Of a stretch of DNA of 64,000 nucleotides, positions 36,302 to 46,496 are shown piece by piece. Position 1 is the stretch's first letter; each line of letters opens with the position of its first letter. Under the pieces are notes generated by a model, which was not told the DNA's origin, did not search any database, and worked only from the letters and a program-made list of their open reading frames with translations. This stretch comes from Hydractinia symbiolongicarpus (lineage: Eukaryota > Cnidaria > Hydrozoa > Anthoathecata > Hydractiniidae): the NCBI RefSeq assembly GCF_029227915.1, contig NC_079877.1, positions 9,672,001 to 9,736,000 on the forward strand, in the 5' to 3' direction. Made by a program: the position numbers and the translations under genes.

Positions 36302-38727
36302 ATGGGCAAACTCGTTTGGATCTTATTAATGGTATTCTGTCTGGTGTTGGCCATTGATGCTAAAAAGAAAGGTATTTTCTTTTCATTGTATTTAAAGTTG
36401 AATAAAAAACATGTCAAACGCAATGGTTTGTATAAAAAACACATTTTTGTTTTTGCTAGTTCTAATAATGTAATTCCATCCTTCGCTTTATTCTATATTA
36501 AAAAAAATTATTTCTATTTTTATTTGTTATTGTATCTTTTATTTTTTTCGTTAATTTTTTCTATTTCTACATTGTATTCTTTGATCGTTAATTTCTTCCA
36601 TATTTCTTTTTTGTTAACTTGTTTTATTTCTTTGGTATATTTTATTTGTTATTCTTTTTTATTTTATTTTTTTATTTTTAGCTAACAAACCTCAGGATGG
36701 TGATGATGGTGAAGAACAAGACCAGCCAGATGAGAAAATTGCAAAACAAGACGATGAAGAAGCCGTAAGTTTTTGCTTGTTTCTTTGTAAGAAAGTTATT
36801 TAGTTTTCCTATTTTGAAAGGTTAGAAATATATTTTTGGAAAAAAAAAGACCGCCGTCATTCCCATTTGTGGCTCGCTTAAAGTGAAAAAAATCAAGTTT
36901 CTTTAAAAAAAGTTGACTTCTGGGTGTAGAAAAGGCTGCTTTGAAAAATACAGATACTGAAGAAAGAAATGTTTCGCAAGAAAAAATCTGATGGTTTATT
37001 GTTCTGTTTCGTGAAAATATATGCTCGCAAAATATAATAAAGACAGCTATTTCCGAAAATTAATTTTTGCGAAACAAAAATCTGATTTTGCAATAATTCG
37101 CGAGAATTAAATATTGTCCACATAAATTTAGATAGGATAGAAATAAGAAGATAGATAACTCGCACAAATGCAAGAAAATCATTCTCTTTAACCTTTCTTA
37201 TCAATTACAATCACACTATTTGGGTTTTAAATAGCATTGCAATGCCTGTATATTTTTACCTTTATTGCCTTCAGCTTACCACCAGTATTTGCGTAAAACT
37301 AATGATATAGCAACTAATGATTTTTCTCTCTTCTTTTTTCGAAAACAGAGGTAGGGTATTGAACATTTTTCGGCATATTTTTATTTTTAGAAACCAGAGG
37401 ATGAACAAGACGAACAAGAAGACGGAACAGCAAAAGATATAACTGGTCAGGAAGAACAGGAAGAAGAAGCAAGTGGCGAAGAAGGAGAAGAAAGCAAAGA
37501 ATGTAAATTATATTTTTTTTTTTTTTTTTTTTTACTTAACATAATCTCTTTAATTTTTCTTCTTTTTTTAAAATAAAAAATCAAAAGCGAGAAATACATT
37601 TTCATAAATACGAAAAAAAAGAAGAAATGCCAGTTTATTTAAAATGCTATAAAAAAATCTTTGCAACATATTTTAATCTGAATGTCATTTTTAGTCCAAT
37701 GCAACTTGAAATTCAAAAGAGTTGGTTGCTATGCTGACAAAGGCAAGAAAAACAGACCATTGAAATCTTTCATCATGTCCGATATGGACATGGGCTTGCT
37801 TACTAAGAAAGGAGACATGCCAAAGGACGACAAATTCAACTCCGAATTGCCAAAGTTCGCATGCAAGTGTGCAAATGAAGCTCTCAACTCAGGAAATGCA
37901 GTCTTTGGAATTCAAAATATTGGTAAGCGTTCTTTACATTCAAAAGGGACTTCAACCTTAGCTGTCTATCTCCATTTCATCAGTTCACTCGGAATCTGCC
38001 TCAGGCCAGATATGACAGATAGTTAGGCAATGCCAATACGTGGTTTTTAAGAAGAATTATTCTTTTAGCTGAATGTTGGTCCGGACCTGACAACAGCAAA
38101 TACGACAAAGACGGGCAATCCGGCGACTGCGTTACATTCGACTATCAAAATTGTGCTTCCGATGATGAAATTTGCGCTGGAAAGAAACACAGCAACTTTG
38201 TTTACTACGTCGACACACCTGAGCATACCAAATCAGCTGAAGAAGTCCAAAAAGAGCTTGCTGCCGCCAAAAAGAAGGCAGCACACAAAAAGAAGCAAGC
38301 TATGAAGAAAAAGGCTGCAAAGAAATGTTAGTTGTTTTTGTCTTACGTGCTCGGTGTAAAAGCAAATATGCTTGCTTTTTTTAGTTTGTTAATTCTTGAT
38401 GACGTAATGTCCATACAGCTGATTTTTACGGAAATTTACACGTATTTTTTATAACAACGTAGCAACAATCTGTGGCTTTAACGGCTGTCTAATTTGCAAC
38501 AAGTTTTTTCCTTGTTTCAGTCAAAAGCTATCAATATGGACACATTTTTTATCTCCTGCGTTCGAATCAGCGGGTGGGAAGTCCTTGTTGCGTTGTGACA
38601 GTGATAAAGAATGCTCTTGTTTTGTAAATTTCGTTCCTAACGTATATTTCCTCTTTAAAATACTAATCATTTTTTCTGATTACTTTCCTTTTTAGTGAAG
38701 AAGAAGTCAAAGAAATCGAAACAATAA
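36302..38727 (+). CDS. Secreted acidic CWSG-domain (WSC-like) protein with Lys-rich tail
   Basis: Six exons read by eye: 36302-36371, 36682-36764, 37391-37502, 37695-37922, 38069-38326, 38696-38727; the sum is 783 nt, 260 codons plus stop. Residues 1-20 form a signal peptide (MGKLVWILLMVFCLVLAIDA). About 24-88 are strongly acidic (runs of E, D and Q). Residues about 90-205 form the Cys-rich domain: VGCYADKG, KFACKCANEALNSG, FGIQNI, CWSGPDNSKYDKDGQSGDC, CAGKKHSNFVYY. The C-terminus is a run of Lys and Ala (KKKAAHKKKQAMKKKAAKK) ending in a short basic last exon. If the last donor is not used, a TAG follows at once, so two nearly equal C-termini are possible. It is a clear paralog of the domain encoded at 23524-24187, with the domain split by an intron at the same site. 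Acidic and basic ends suggest self-association or binding to charged matrix. Function is not known to me. Confidence 0.82.
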
Positions 38728-38976
38728 ATGATCCTCATTAAACGAAATAGTCGTCCTTAGAGAAAAGCATTTCGGCGAAGAAATTCCATCCAATCTTTAA
38801 CCTGGTTATGACATAACTAGCAAAAATAAAAATTATTTTTCTTGTAAAGATATCAAATGTAGTTATATGGCGTGTTTTAAACGCGAAATAGAAAAGTGAA
38901 AAATTCATTTCCTGTCCTCGATGCCTTTATTAATTCCTACAATCAATTATATTGTTTCCGTGTCTACTGAAAATAG

Positions 38977-39242
38977 TTAGTCTATGGCAGACATTTTTAG
39001 CCTACGGATGACAATGTTAGCCTATGGCAGACGATGTTAGACCATGGCAGACATTTTTAGCCTATGGCAGACGACGTTAGCCTATGGCAGACAAAGTTAG
39101 CCTATGGCAGACAATGCCAGCTCATGGCAGACAATGTCAGCTCATGGCAGACAATGTTAGACTATGGCAGACTATGTTAGCCTATGGCATAAGATATTAG
39201 GCCATGACAGACGATGTTAGGCCATAACAGACGATGTTAGGC
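38977..39242. repeat. 20-bp tandem minisatellite, about 13 units
   Basis: Head-to-tail variants of TTAGCCTATGGCAGACAATG, with units differing at one to four positions. The array starts soon after the 3' end of the acidic CWSG gene. There are no spacers between units, so it is not a CRISPR array. Confidence 0.92.
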
Positions 39243-41154
39243 GTCCGTTTGTTTCAGTCTGTGTCGTGATAAAGTTACGAGAAGTTTTTTTCGCAAAATT
39301 GTGACCAAATTTAAAACAAAACAATACATATCCGTTCTACCGCATTTACAGTAACTTTTCCGAGTTTCTATTTTCTCGCGTTCTCCCCAAAAACTTCGTT
39401 ATTAGTACAGAAACACGCGCTTTGTGAAGTCATGCCGGTGGAACGCTCGAAGCAACTTTTATACAGCTCGGTTGTACCAAATTTCAAAAGCCTGTCACAA
39501 GGTGTGATCATTTTGCTGGCAACAATCTAATAGATACTACTACTTTATTAATCAAGTAGAGTGATGAAAAAGTAAAGAGAAGAAACAAGTCAATTTATTA
39601 GTTATTGACGACAAGAGATGGACAACAAACAAATAATATCTACCACAATTAAAGACAAAATTAAGTTAGAAAATTTAGAAACAGGTGGACATTTAAACAA
39701 ATTTGGATGTCACAGAGGTATTTCCACGGGGTATTTTTTTTAAAACCGGTCACGGGTCGGTAAGCAGATTAAGCTGCCATTATGATCTGTAGTAACGTAA
39801 CTTAAAACTTGGATTATCAAAGGAGTTCTTTTCTTTCTAACTTCAAATACTTAATACCTTTAAGACAAGCCTGTGGAAGAATCCATGAAAATTGACCCTT
39901 TACGACGCAGCTACCATTTTGGCTTAGAGACATACAGACAGACGGCTAGCATTGTAATATAGACTAGTCACTCCCCCGAGGAAAATACATCGGAAATTGG
40001 CGCGTCCCAGCGAAGTCGAACAACTATATTGCTATACTTTGTTATTTGATATTTGTGGCATGAAAATTCCGTGCATATTTTAAACGATAGACAGACAACG
40101 GGTATAGATAGAAACAGATCACTCTTTGAGAATTTACTACATTTTAACCCTATTCGATTCGAGGTTTTGCAAAAATATATGACTGAAGGTTCTGCCCCCA
40201 CTTCCACTTCTCCTAAATAACTAGCTTCCCTAATAGATCAAACTTGGCACAGTAATAGTGTGTCATAAAAAAACAAAATGGTGGTGATAAGTTTTTACTC
40301 ATATCAGCACTTTATCTGAGACGTCATCAGAAGCTTGAAATTAGATCTTAAAATTTTAAAATTTAGTTTTACATTTTGAGATTTATTTGAAATTTCTGAT
40401 AGCCAAATAAAATTCATTTAACGTAACTTCCTGTATTTATATATTTCATATCAAAAAATTTCATATCAAAAGATGCCATTTTATTCACAACACAAGGCTT
40501 TTAGCAAAACGGGGGTACTAATATCTGGTAATGCGGAATTTATTTGCACATATGGCACATGGGAATAGCCACTCTTGTAGTATTTAATGAGCAATGTCCT
40601 AGATCTTACTAAGAAGTCAGTATTTTTGAATTGTTATACTGTTAACTAGAGAGGACTAAAAGGACCTACTTTCGTATCATCCAGTATGTTGCGTCCCCAA
40701 TAAACTAAATTGGACCATCGACTCAAACAATAACAAGTAGAAAGTTTGTCTCTAGAAGTCCTTCGCTAGTTGTATGTTAGACCAACACATAAAAGTCGAT
40801 AATAGTCGATGTGGAGGGGTTGTAACCTTTACAACCCCTTCACATAAAAATTGTTTTTCAAATCATTATGGGCAAGATGACGTCATTAAATTATTTTCCT
40901 GACAACTGTGCCCAATGAACTACCAAACAGTTGTGCCAAGTGCCTTAACTACTTTAGGTGGGTGGGAAATGTGGGAGACATTAGCCTTCACCCCCATTCT
41001 TTGTATTTTAGGCCCCCCCCAAAAAAAAGTCAGTGTTAAAAGATAAAGAAAATATTCCTAATATAAAAGAACAACGAGAAAATAAACCCTTTTTGTTATT
41101 GTGCACATTTTTGTCTGTTACAACATCAACATTTGAATTCCAAAATGTCATCAC
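39243..41154. other. Gene-free stretch with a dispersed repeat end
   Basis: At 39,925-39,985 a CAGACAGACGG stretch is followed by TATAGACTAGTCACTCCCCC. Closely similar sequence (TATAGACTAGTTGTTACCCC) occurs at 14,710 in an intron of the VWA gene, so both are probably ends of one dispersed repeat. No exon is recognised. Confidence 0.45.
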
Positions 41155-41410
41155 TCTAATTAAGGAACTTCATTTGGACAAATCGATCCAGTCCGATAAG
41201 CGCTATGATGTAGGCGGAAATATGCGTAAAAAATAAATCAAAGAATTGCGCCACAGTTTTAAAAATGCAATGCGTTTCATTAGAATACCGTAAAACATGT
41301 TTGGGTAATGGAGGCCACACAACAATCTGATACACTGAGGCAAAATATTAATTTCAGGGATGTCTTCTTTAACTGCTTGGTTGCTATTAAACCATACACG
41401 ATGGCGATGG
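41155..41410 (-). pseudogene. Inverted partial copy of the neighbouring GPCR gene
   Basis: The reverse complement of this segment matches the GPCR coding sequence at about 41,990-42,250 almost base for base, covering the end of TM1 to just past the DRF motif. Differences include a 14-bp deletion (GATGATAATGAGAT missing, which shifts the frame) and a handful of substitutions. It lacks both ends of the gene and cannot code a receptor. It lies head-to-head with the gene, about 580 bp from the matching coding segment, so a transcript reading through both could fold into a long hairpin. Confidence 0.9.
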
Positions 41411-41855
41411 CTAGTAATTACACTTGACCTTTTGTTAACAAGTTAGTTAATGTCTTTGTATGTTCTTGTAATAGCTTCCGTGAAAAAACGTGACCACTTT
41501 TTAAAAAGTATGTTTAGAACTGAACATGGTACAATGTAAGTAAAGTGTGGAAACAATTTTTTTTATTTATTTTGTTTAGCTAATTTTCTTCATGGTTATT
41601 TGATATTGTTTTTACTTATATTTTGTTATACTTGATGCTACATATTTGGAAAAAATGTAATACACAGTTTTGTTTGTTTTTATTTATTTTTCTAATCTTT
41701 CTGTTGTTTACTATCTTGTCCATTTCTTCTTACGTTCTTTTCTATTTTTCCTTTATTCTGATACGAAGCAAGAGGTTTTTATCAAACAAAGAAAATTAAA
41801 ACCTTACCTAAAACAAGCTTATATTTCACCGTGTTTTCTTTTGTAGATTGCAGAA

Positions 41856-42818
41856 ATGGCGAACAACAGTGCTAACAGTTTTTCTACATGTCAAACATCT
41901 TACGAATCAAAAGCGAATTTAAACGAATTGCAGAGAAACATCTTGATCTCCCTCAACATACCTTTGGCAATTTGTAATTTCTTCGCAAACCTTGCCATCG
42001 TGTATGGTTTAATAGCAACCAAGCAGTTAAAGAACACATCCCTGAAATTAATATTTTGCCTCAGTGTATCAGATTGTTGTGTGGCCTCCATTACCCAAAC
42101 ATGTTTTACGGTGATGATAATGAGATATTCTAATGAAACGCATTGCATTTTTGAAACTGTGGCGCAATTCTTGGCTTTATTTTTTACGCATATTTCCGCC
42201 TACATCATAGCGCTTATCGGTCTGGATCGATTTGTCCGAATGAAATTCCTTAATCACCATTCCAGTATGATTGCCAAGTCGAAATTAATACATCTTTTAA
42301 CGCTTGTGATTGGTGTAGCTTTTAGTCAAGCAATTCTATATGTTTTCGGTACAAAACTTCATTTTTTTAAAACCGCCAAAATGGTGTCCGTTGGGATTGA
42401 TATTTGCTTAGCAGTGTCTATACTTATCATCCATATTTTTACGCTCAAGGCTGTGCGACAGAGACGAAAAGAAACAACGCATAGCCATTTACTACGTCAC
42501 GTGGATAAAACAATGACTCGCATCATATCGCGTATGTTTCTATCCATCGCAGTGTTTTATGTGTCGTATGCGATTACGTCCGTCTTGCATGCTACTTTAA
42601 AGAATAAAATACAGGGAAATAGAAAACGCTGGCTAGATTTTTGTCAACTTTTTGGATATTTGCTTTCCTATTGCAACTCTTTTGTAAATGCTGTTATATT
42701 TTTGTTAGCAAATGCCAAAGTTCGGAAATACTTAGCACGCTTTAAAATGTGGCATGCTTTTAAAAAGAAGGAAGCTGATTGCTTACATATCCAAGAGAGT
42801 GTAGAAACGTCGATATAA
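41856..42818 (+). CDS. Class A (rhodopsin-like) GPCR, intronless
   Basis: 320 codons in one exon, ATG at 41856; a splice-acceptor-like TTTCTTTTGTAG just upstream suggests a 5' UTR intron. Seven hydrophobic segments are visible, at about 28-53, 63-88, 99-124, 143-165, 178-200, 222-246 and 262-286. Conserved residues: N45 in TM1, LSVSD with D73 in TM2, C97 before TM3, and DRF at 124-126 in place of DRY. TM7 carries NAVIF at 278-282 in place of NPxxY. TM4 lacks the usual Trp and TM6 lacks the CWxP motif. N-terminal N-glycosylation is possible. The set of altered motifs fits the large, divergent receptor families of cnidarians. It acts in the plasma membrane, presumably through G proteins; ligand unknown. 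A truncated inverted copy lies upstream. Confidence 0.9.
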   Translation: MANNSANSFSTCQTSYESKANLNELQRNILISLNIPLAICNFFANLAIVYGLIATKQLKNTSLKLIFCLSVSDCCVASITQTCFTVMIMRYSNETHCIFETVAQFLALFFTHISAYIIALIGLDRFVRMKFLNHHSSMIAKSKLIHLLTLVIGVAFSQAILYVFGTKLHFFKTAKMVSVGIDICLAVSILIIHIFTLKAVRQRRKETTHSHLLRHVDKTMTRIISRMFLSIAVFYVSYAITSVLHATLKNKIQGNRKRWLDFCQLFGYLLSYCNSFVNAVIFLLANAKVRKYLARFKMWHAFKKKEADCLHIQESVETSI

Positions 42819-44220
42819 AGAGAGCCCTCCATTGCTCGCTAAAAGAATGTCCTAGTTGTTTGGCAAATTAGTTCTCTTATCTTGAAAGAATGCTCAATTT
42901 TAACATTCTTTGACTGTTAAATGGAAATGATTACTTTTGAACCAGTGAAGTAGTGGATTGATTTGCATAAATAAGCCTTTATACGGTTAATTATTGGACA
43001 TCTGGAGTGGATATCATGATGGAAAGTTTGTAATGGCACTGCGATTAAAGGTTTTTATAAGACATTCCTTTCATAATGTGACACGTGAAGATATTAAAAC
43101 GTTTATAACAAAGTAAGAGTAATATACAGAACACACATTTTTCATGAGCCTAATTTTCCGATGGGTTGATTATTTACGCTTTGAAAATCTGATTGATTGT
43201 TAAAAAAAATATTGTAAAATACTGAACAAGCTTTAAACATATACAGAAAAAAGAAATATTTATTTTTGTACATTTTCTTTCTTTTGTTTCGCTTGTCCAT
43301 GATTTTTACTTGTATTCCCTTGGGTAGAACATTTTAATTAAATCAATTAATTATATTTTATTTTATTGTAGATATTTTGTATAAAGGTTTTTAGCTTAGG
43401 ATATTTTTATCACTTGAAAATGTAACTCAGTTACAAAAAGCTTCGTGCTACTTTATAAATTAAAAATAAAATTTTAACATGTGTTTTTAAAACTTTTCTT
43501 ATTTAGAAAAAAAACAGTTATTCAATTTCTTCTCAGTTCGCGAAAATACTCAATGAAAACAAATAATAGAACCTATAATACCAGGGTAAGGGGTTGGAGA
43601 TAGGGCCAGCTTTGAAAAACTTTTTTCTGGAATTTGAATTGCGTTTTAGCCAATCCGGAGTGTCAAATTTAAAACATTTTCTAAGACCGCTTTAATCATC
43701 GATATAAAGAAGCGGCTGATTGAAAATTTGAGAAATTGTAAAATAAAATTACAGTAAACCACTGTTGTGCTCAAATATTTTCCCCTTGGTTTGTCATAAT
43801 AATTCTTTATTTTGTGAAAAATTGCTTTAAAAGGTACCCCATTCGTTCTAATTTTCTTTCGTTCATCTTCTTAAAAAGTTCGTTATTTTGCTAAATTAGC
43901 ACAGATATTAGCAAGAAATATTAATGCGCGCGAAAACTAGCACTTGTCCAACGAAAAAGTCTAACGCCCATCAAATTTTAAAGTCAAATGCTGAGGCTAT
44001 TACGATATTCAAAACTCAAATTTCTTATCTGAATAATGTAAGTGAAAGATGCAATTTCTGTAAAAAATGACTATTCCAAAGGCCTTTGGCATCGACTTTT
44101 TGAAAAAGGGTTCTAATAAGAGACATGACTGATGTTTAATGAAGTTAAATATTTAAAATAGTATACTTCTGTTAATTTTTACTGAACAATATCCATAAAT
44201 ACCACAAGGAACAACACAAT
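42819..44220. other. Gene-free stretch
   Basis: AT-rich sequence between the GPCR and the first integrase element, including the GPCR 3' UTR. A TTCGCGAAAATAC word occurs near 43,540. No exon or RNA gene is supported. Confidence 0.4.
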
Positions 44221-44737
44221 GCGTGTACCCTTAGGGCCATTTGATTTTCAATTAAATTGAAAATCAAAAATCAAAATTTGTGAATAATTTTGATTTTCAA
44301 TTCGATTTGAAAATCAAAATTCAAAATTCAGTTTAAAATTTCAAAATTCAAAATTCAAAATTCAAATTACGTGCAAAAGATCAAAAAAACAGAATTCAAA
44401 TTATAATTTCGCAATTTCAATTTTTGCTGGGTCAACCAATTTTTTTCATCTTCACAAAAAGAAGCTGGCCACCTGTAACCTTTGTCATATTGTGAAATAT
44501 CATGGACACAAACACCCGGCTATGATTCAGGACCTTTGGAAAGAGGTCACAGAACAATTTATACTTGACCCCCTGTTAGGTTTGCGCAACTGTCCCGGAC
44601 TTTCAACATCTTTCCTCGGGTGGCCAATCAAACTGAATCTTAAGGGCGAACAATTGATTTCTGTTCTGATTGATGCAATCGTTTACTCAAGGTTTTTACG
44701 CGCGTTTAGCCCTCAGATGTCTTAACGCGCCAAAATA

Positions 44738-46284
44738 ATGGATAACATTGACCGAGATTACATTGTAAATGTGGCTAAACAACATAAAAACTTCAAGGAA
44801 ATTAGCGAGTTTTTGAAAGCGACAAATCCTGGTGTTCGTGGATTTTCTGAACGTTCGGTTAAACGTTACTGTTCGAAACATGACATCCGCCTACGTATAA
44901 ACCAACAAAAAATAGAGAACATCGTGGCTTCAGCTGTTAAAGAGGTAAGCAAATTCACCTGTGCTTAGCGTATGAGTGCATGATGTGAAACTGTACAAGT
45001 TATTGCTTATTTAGGTTGGTCCTACATACGGTCGCAAAATAATGACTGGTTACATTAAGCAAAAACACGGTTTCAATGTCAGTCAAAAAAGAATTGGAAA
45101 GGCCCTGTCAACTGTTTCGCCAGCATATCACGCAAGACGTCAAACAGATACCGCAAGATCTGTTAATCCTATCCCTTACAGGGCTGACTATTTTGGTCAC
45201 AAACTTCATATAGACCAAAACGAAAAATTAGTAATGTACGGTACAACGCATGTCGTAGCATTGGACGGTCACAGTCGCTTTGTTGTTGCTGCTGCTACAA
45301 TGCCAGTCAAAAGCAACCCCGTGATATATTCGCATATATACAGGTTAGAACATGCGCAATCAATTTCGCTTGATTCTAATTTAGATATAGCTACGCACGT
45401 AAAATGCGCAGCAAATTCCAATTATTTGTTTTTTTTTAGAAAGGTATTGACCACATATTGCATGTTTGACCAAGTTCGGGTGGACCACGGGAGAGAATTT
45501 TTTCTCATGCTGGGGATGCAGGAGTATCTGGCAAATATTCGTGGTGACCAATTAAGTTTACCTTATCAACAAACAGAATCGAAAAGGGTAAATTACTTTA
45601 TTATTTCCAATATATTTTAAAAACATTTCGTTCTTTCATCACAAAAAAATACGAAAAATACGACTATCATCTTCTGCACAGGTTAACTTTTCATAAGTTT
45701 CATATATTTTCTAGAATCTACCAATTGAAAGATTTTGGGTTGAAGTTAATGGTCGAGTTAATTATCCAATCAAATCAATACTAGTCGACATGGACAATTC
45801 ATTGATTATAGACATGGATAACAATATTCATAAGTTCTGCGTTTCTTTTGTCACCTGCAAAGTTGCAAACTTTGGGCTGCAAACATTGGTAAGAGCCTGG
45901 AACTGTCACCCAATACCTGGTAGGTAGATTATACAAGTCCTGGCATCCTGTTAACAACAACTATTCAGCTTCTTTGCACCTTTAAATTTTGTTTCAGGTA
46001 GAGGAGTTCCATTGAATATTAAAGAGATGACAACTCGATATCCTCCAGTGCAGCAGAGTAATGTCCCAGACACCGCAACAGCTATGCAAATATACAACCA
46101 AACATATCAAGGACGGATTTCTGAGCCTAACCAATTCGGTGACGATCCTTTAAAAGACCATCCACAGTTTTTAGCTAATCGAAACAGAGAGTTTAATGAA
46201 ATCTGTAATATTGAACAAATTTATAACGATGTTGTGAACGAAAATGATAGATCGTTTCCAGGGGCGGATCCAGCCTTTTTTTAG
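44738..46284 (+). CDS. DDE integrase of copy 1, 3' end altered by an insertion
   Basis: Five exons: 44738-44944, 45015-45343, 45440-45587, 45715-45919, 45998-46284; 1176 nt, 391 codons plus stop. The N-terminus has a helix-turn-helix-like segment (about 20-52, FKEISEFLKA...SVKRYC). The catalytic core has D in LHIDQNEK, D in VRVDHGRE and E in NLPIERFW, spacing D-x57-D-x38-E, with DGHSR between. This is the retroviral-integrase/IS481-like (rve) fold, which cuts and joins DNA ends in the nucleus. Exons 2, 3 and 4 have exactly the lengths of copy 2 (329, 148 and 205). The last codons (about from FPGAD) come from a short repeat inserted at 46,258, which replaces the normal C-terminus. Downstream sequence near 46,495 resembles the displaced end. 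The catalytic core is intact, so activity is possible but unproven. Confidence 0.85.
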
Positions 46285-46496
46285 ACTTAGTCAAAATATT
46301 GCTGCTGCGCAGCAATATTTGGCCAAAGTCTTGAATTTAGCAGCTGGGGGTCCTGGGGGCGCTGTAAGACCCCCCGTCCAGGTGGGGTCAGAATCTTACA
46401 CTAATTTAAGCTTTGCGGGTACAAAAATCGCCGAAAAATGTCTACCGATTTATCTAGTTATTAATAAAATTGACGAAAAGAAACGATAAGCTATAA
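46258..46496. repeat. Short GC-rich insertion in the integrase last exon
   Basis: Begins CCAGGGGCGGATCCAG, contains GCTGCTGCGCAGCA (palindromic) and a GGGGGTCCTGGGGGC / GACCCCCC pair, then tapers into AT-rich sequence. TTTCCA precedes it and CTCCA follows, a possible partial target duplication. Build and ends resemble the element at 34,190-34,374. Confidence 0.6.

Noticed and set aside
38977-39242. Regular short repeats considered as a CRISPR array
   Set aside because: Units abut without spacers, and the genome is eukaryotic.
41033-41236. + strand frame of 67 codons upstream of the GPCR
   Set aside because: Its second half is the antisense of the GPCR fragment; no start context or homology.
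41900-42148. Minus-strand frame inside the GPCR gene
   Set aside because: Shadow of the receptor coding sequence.
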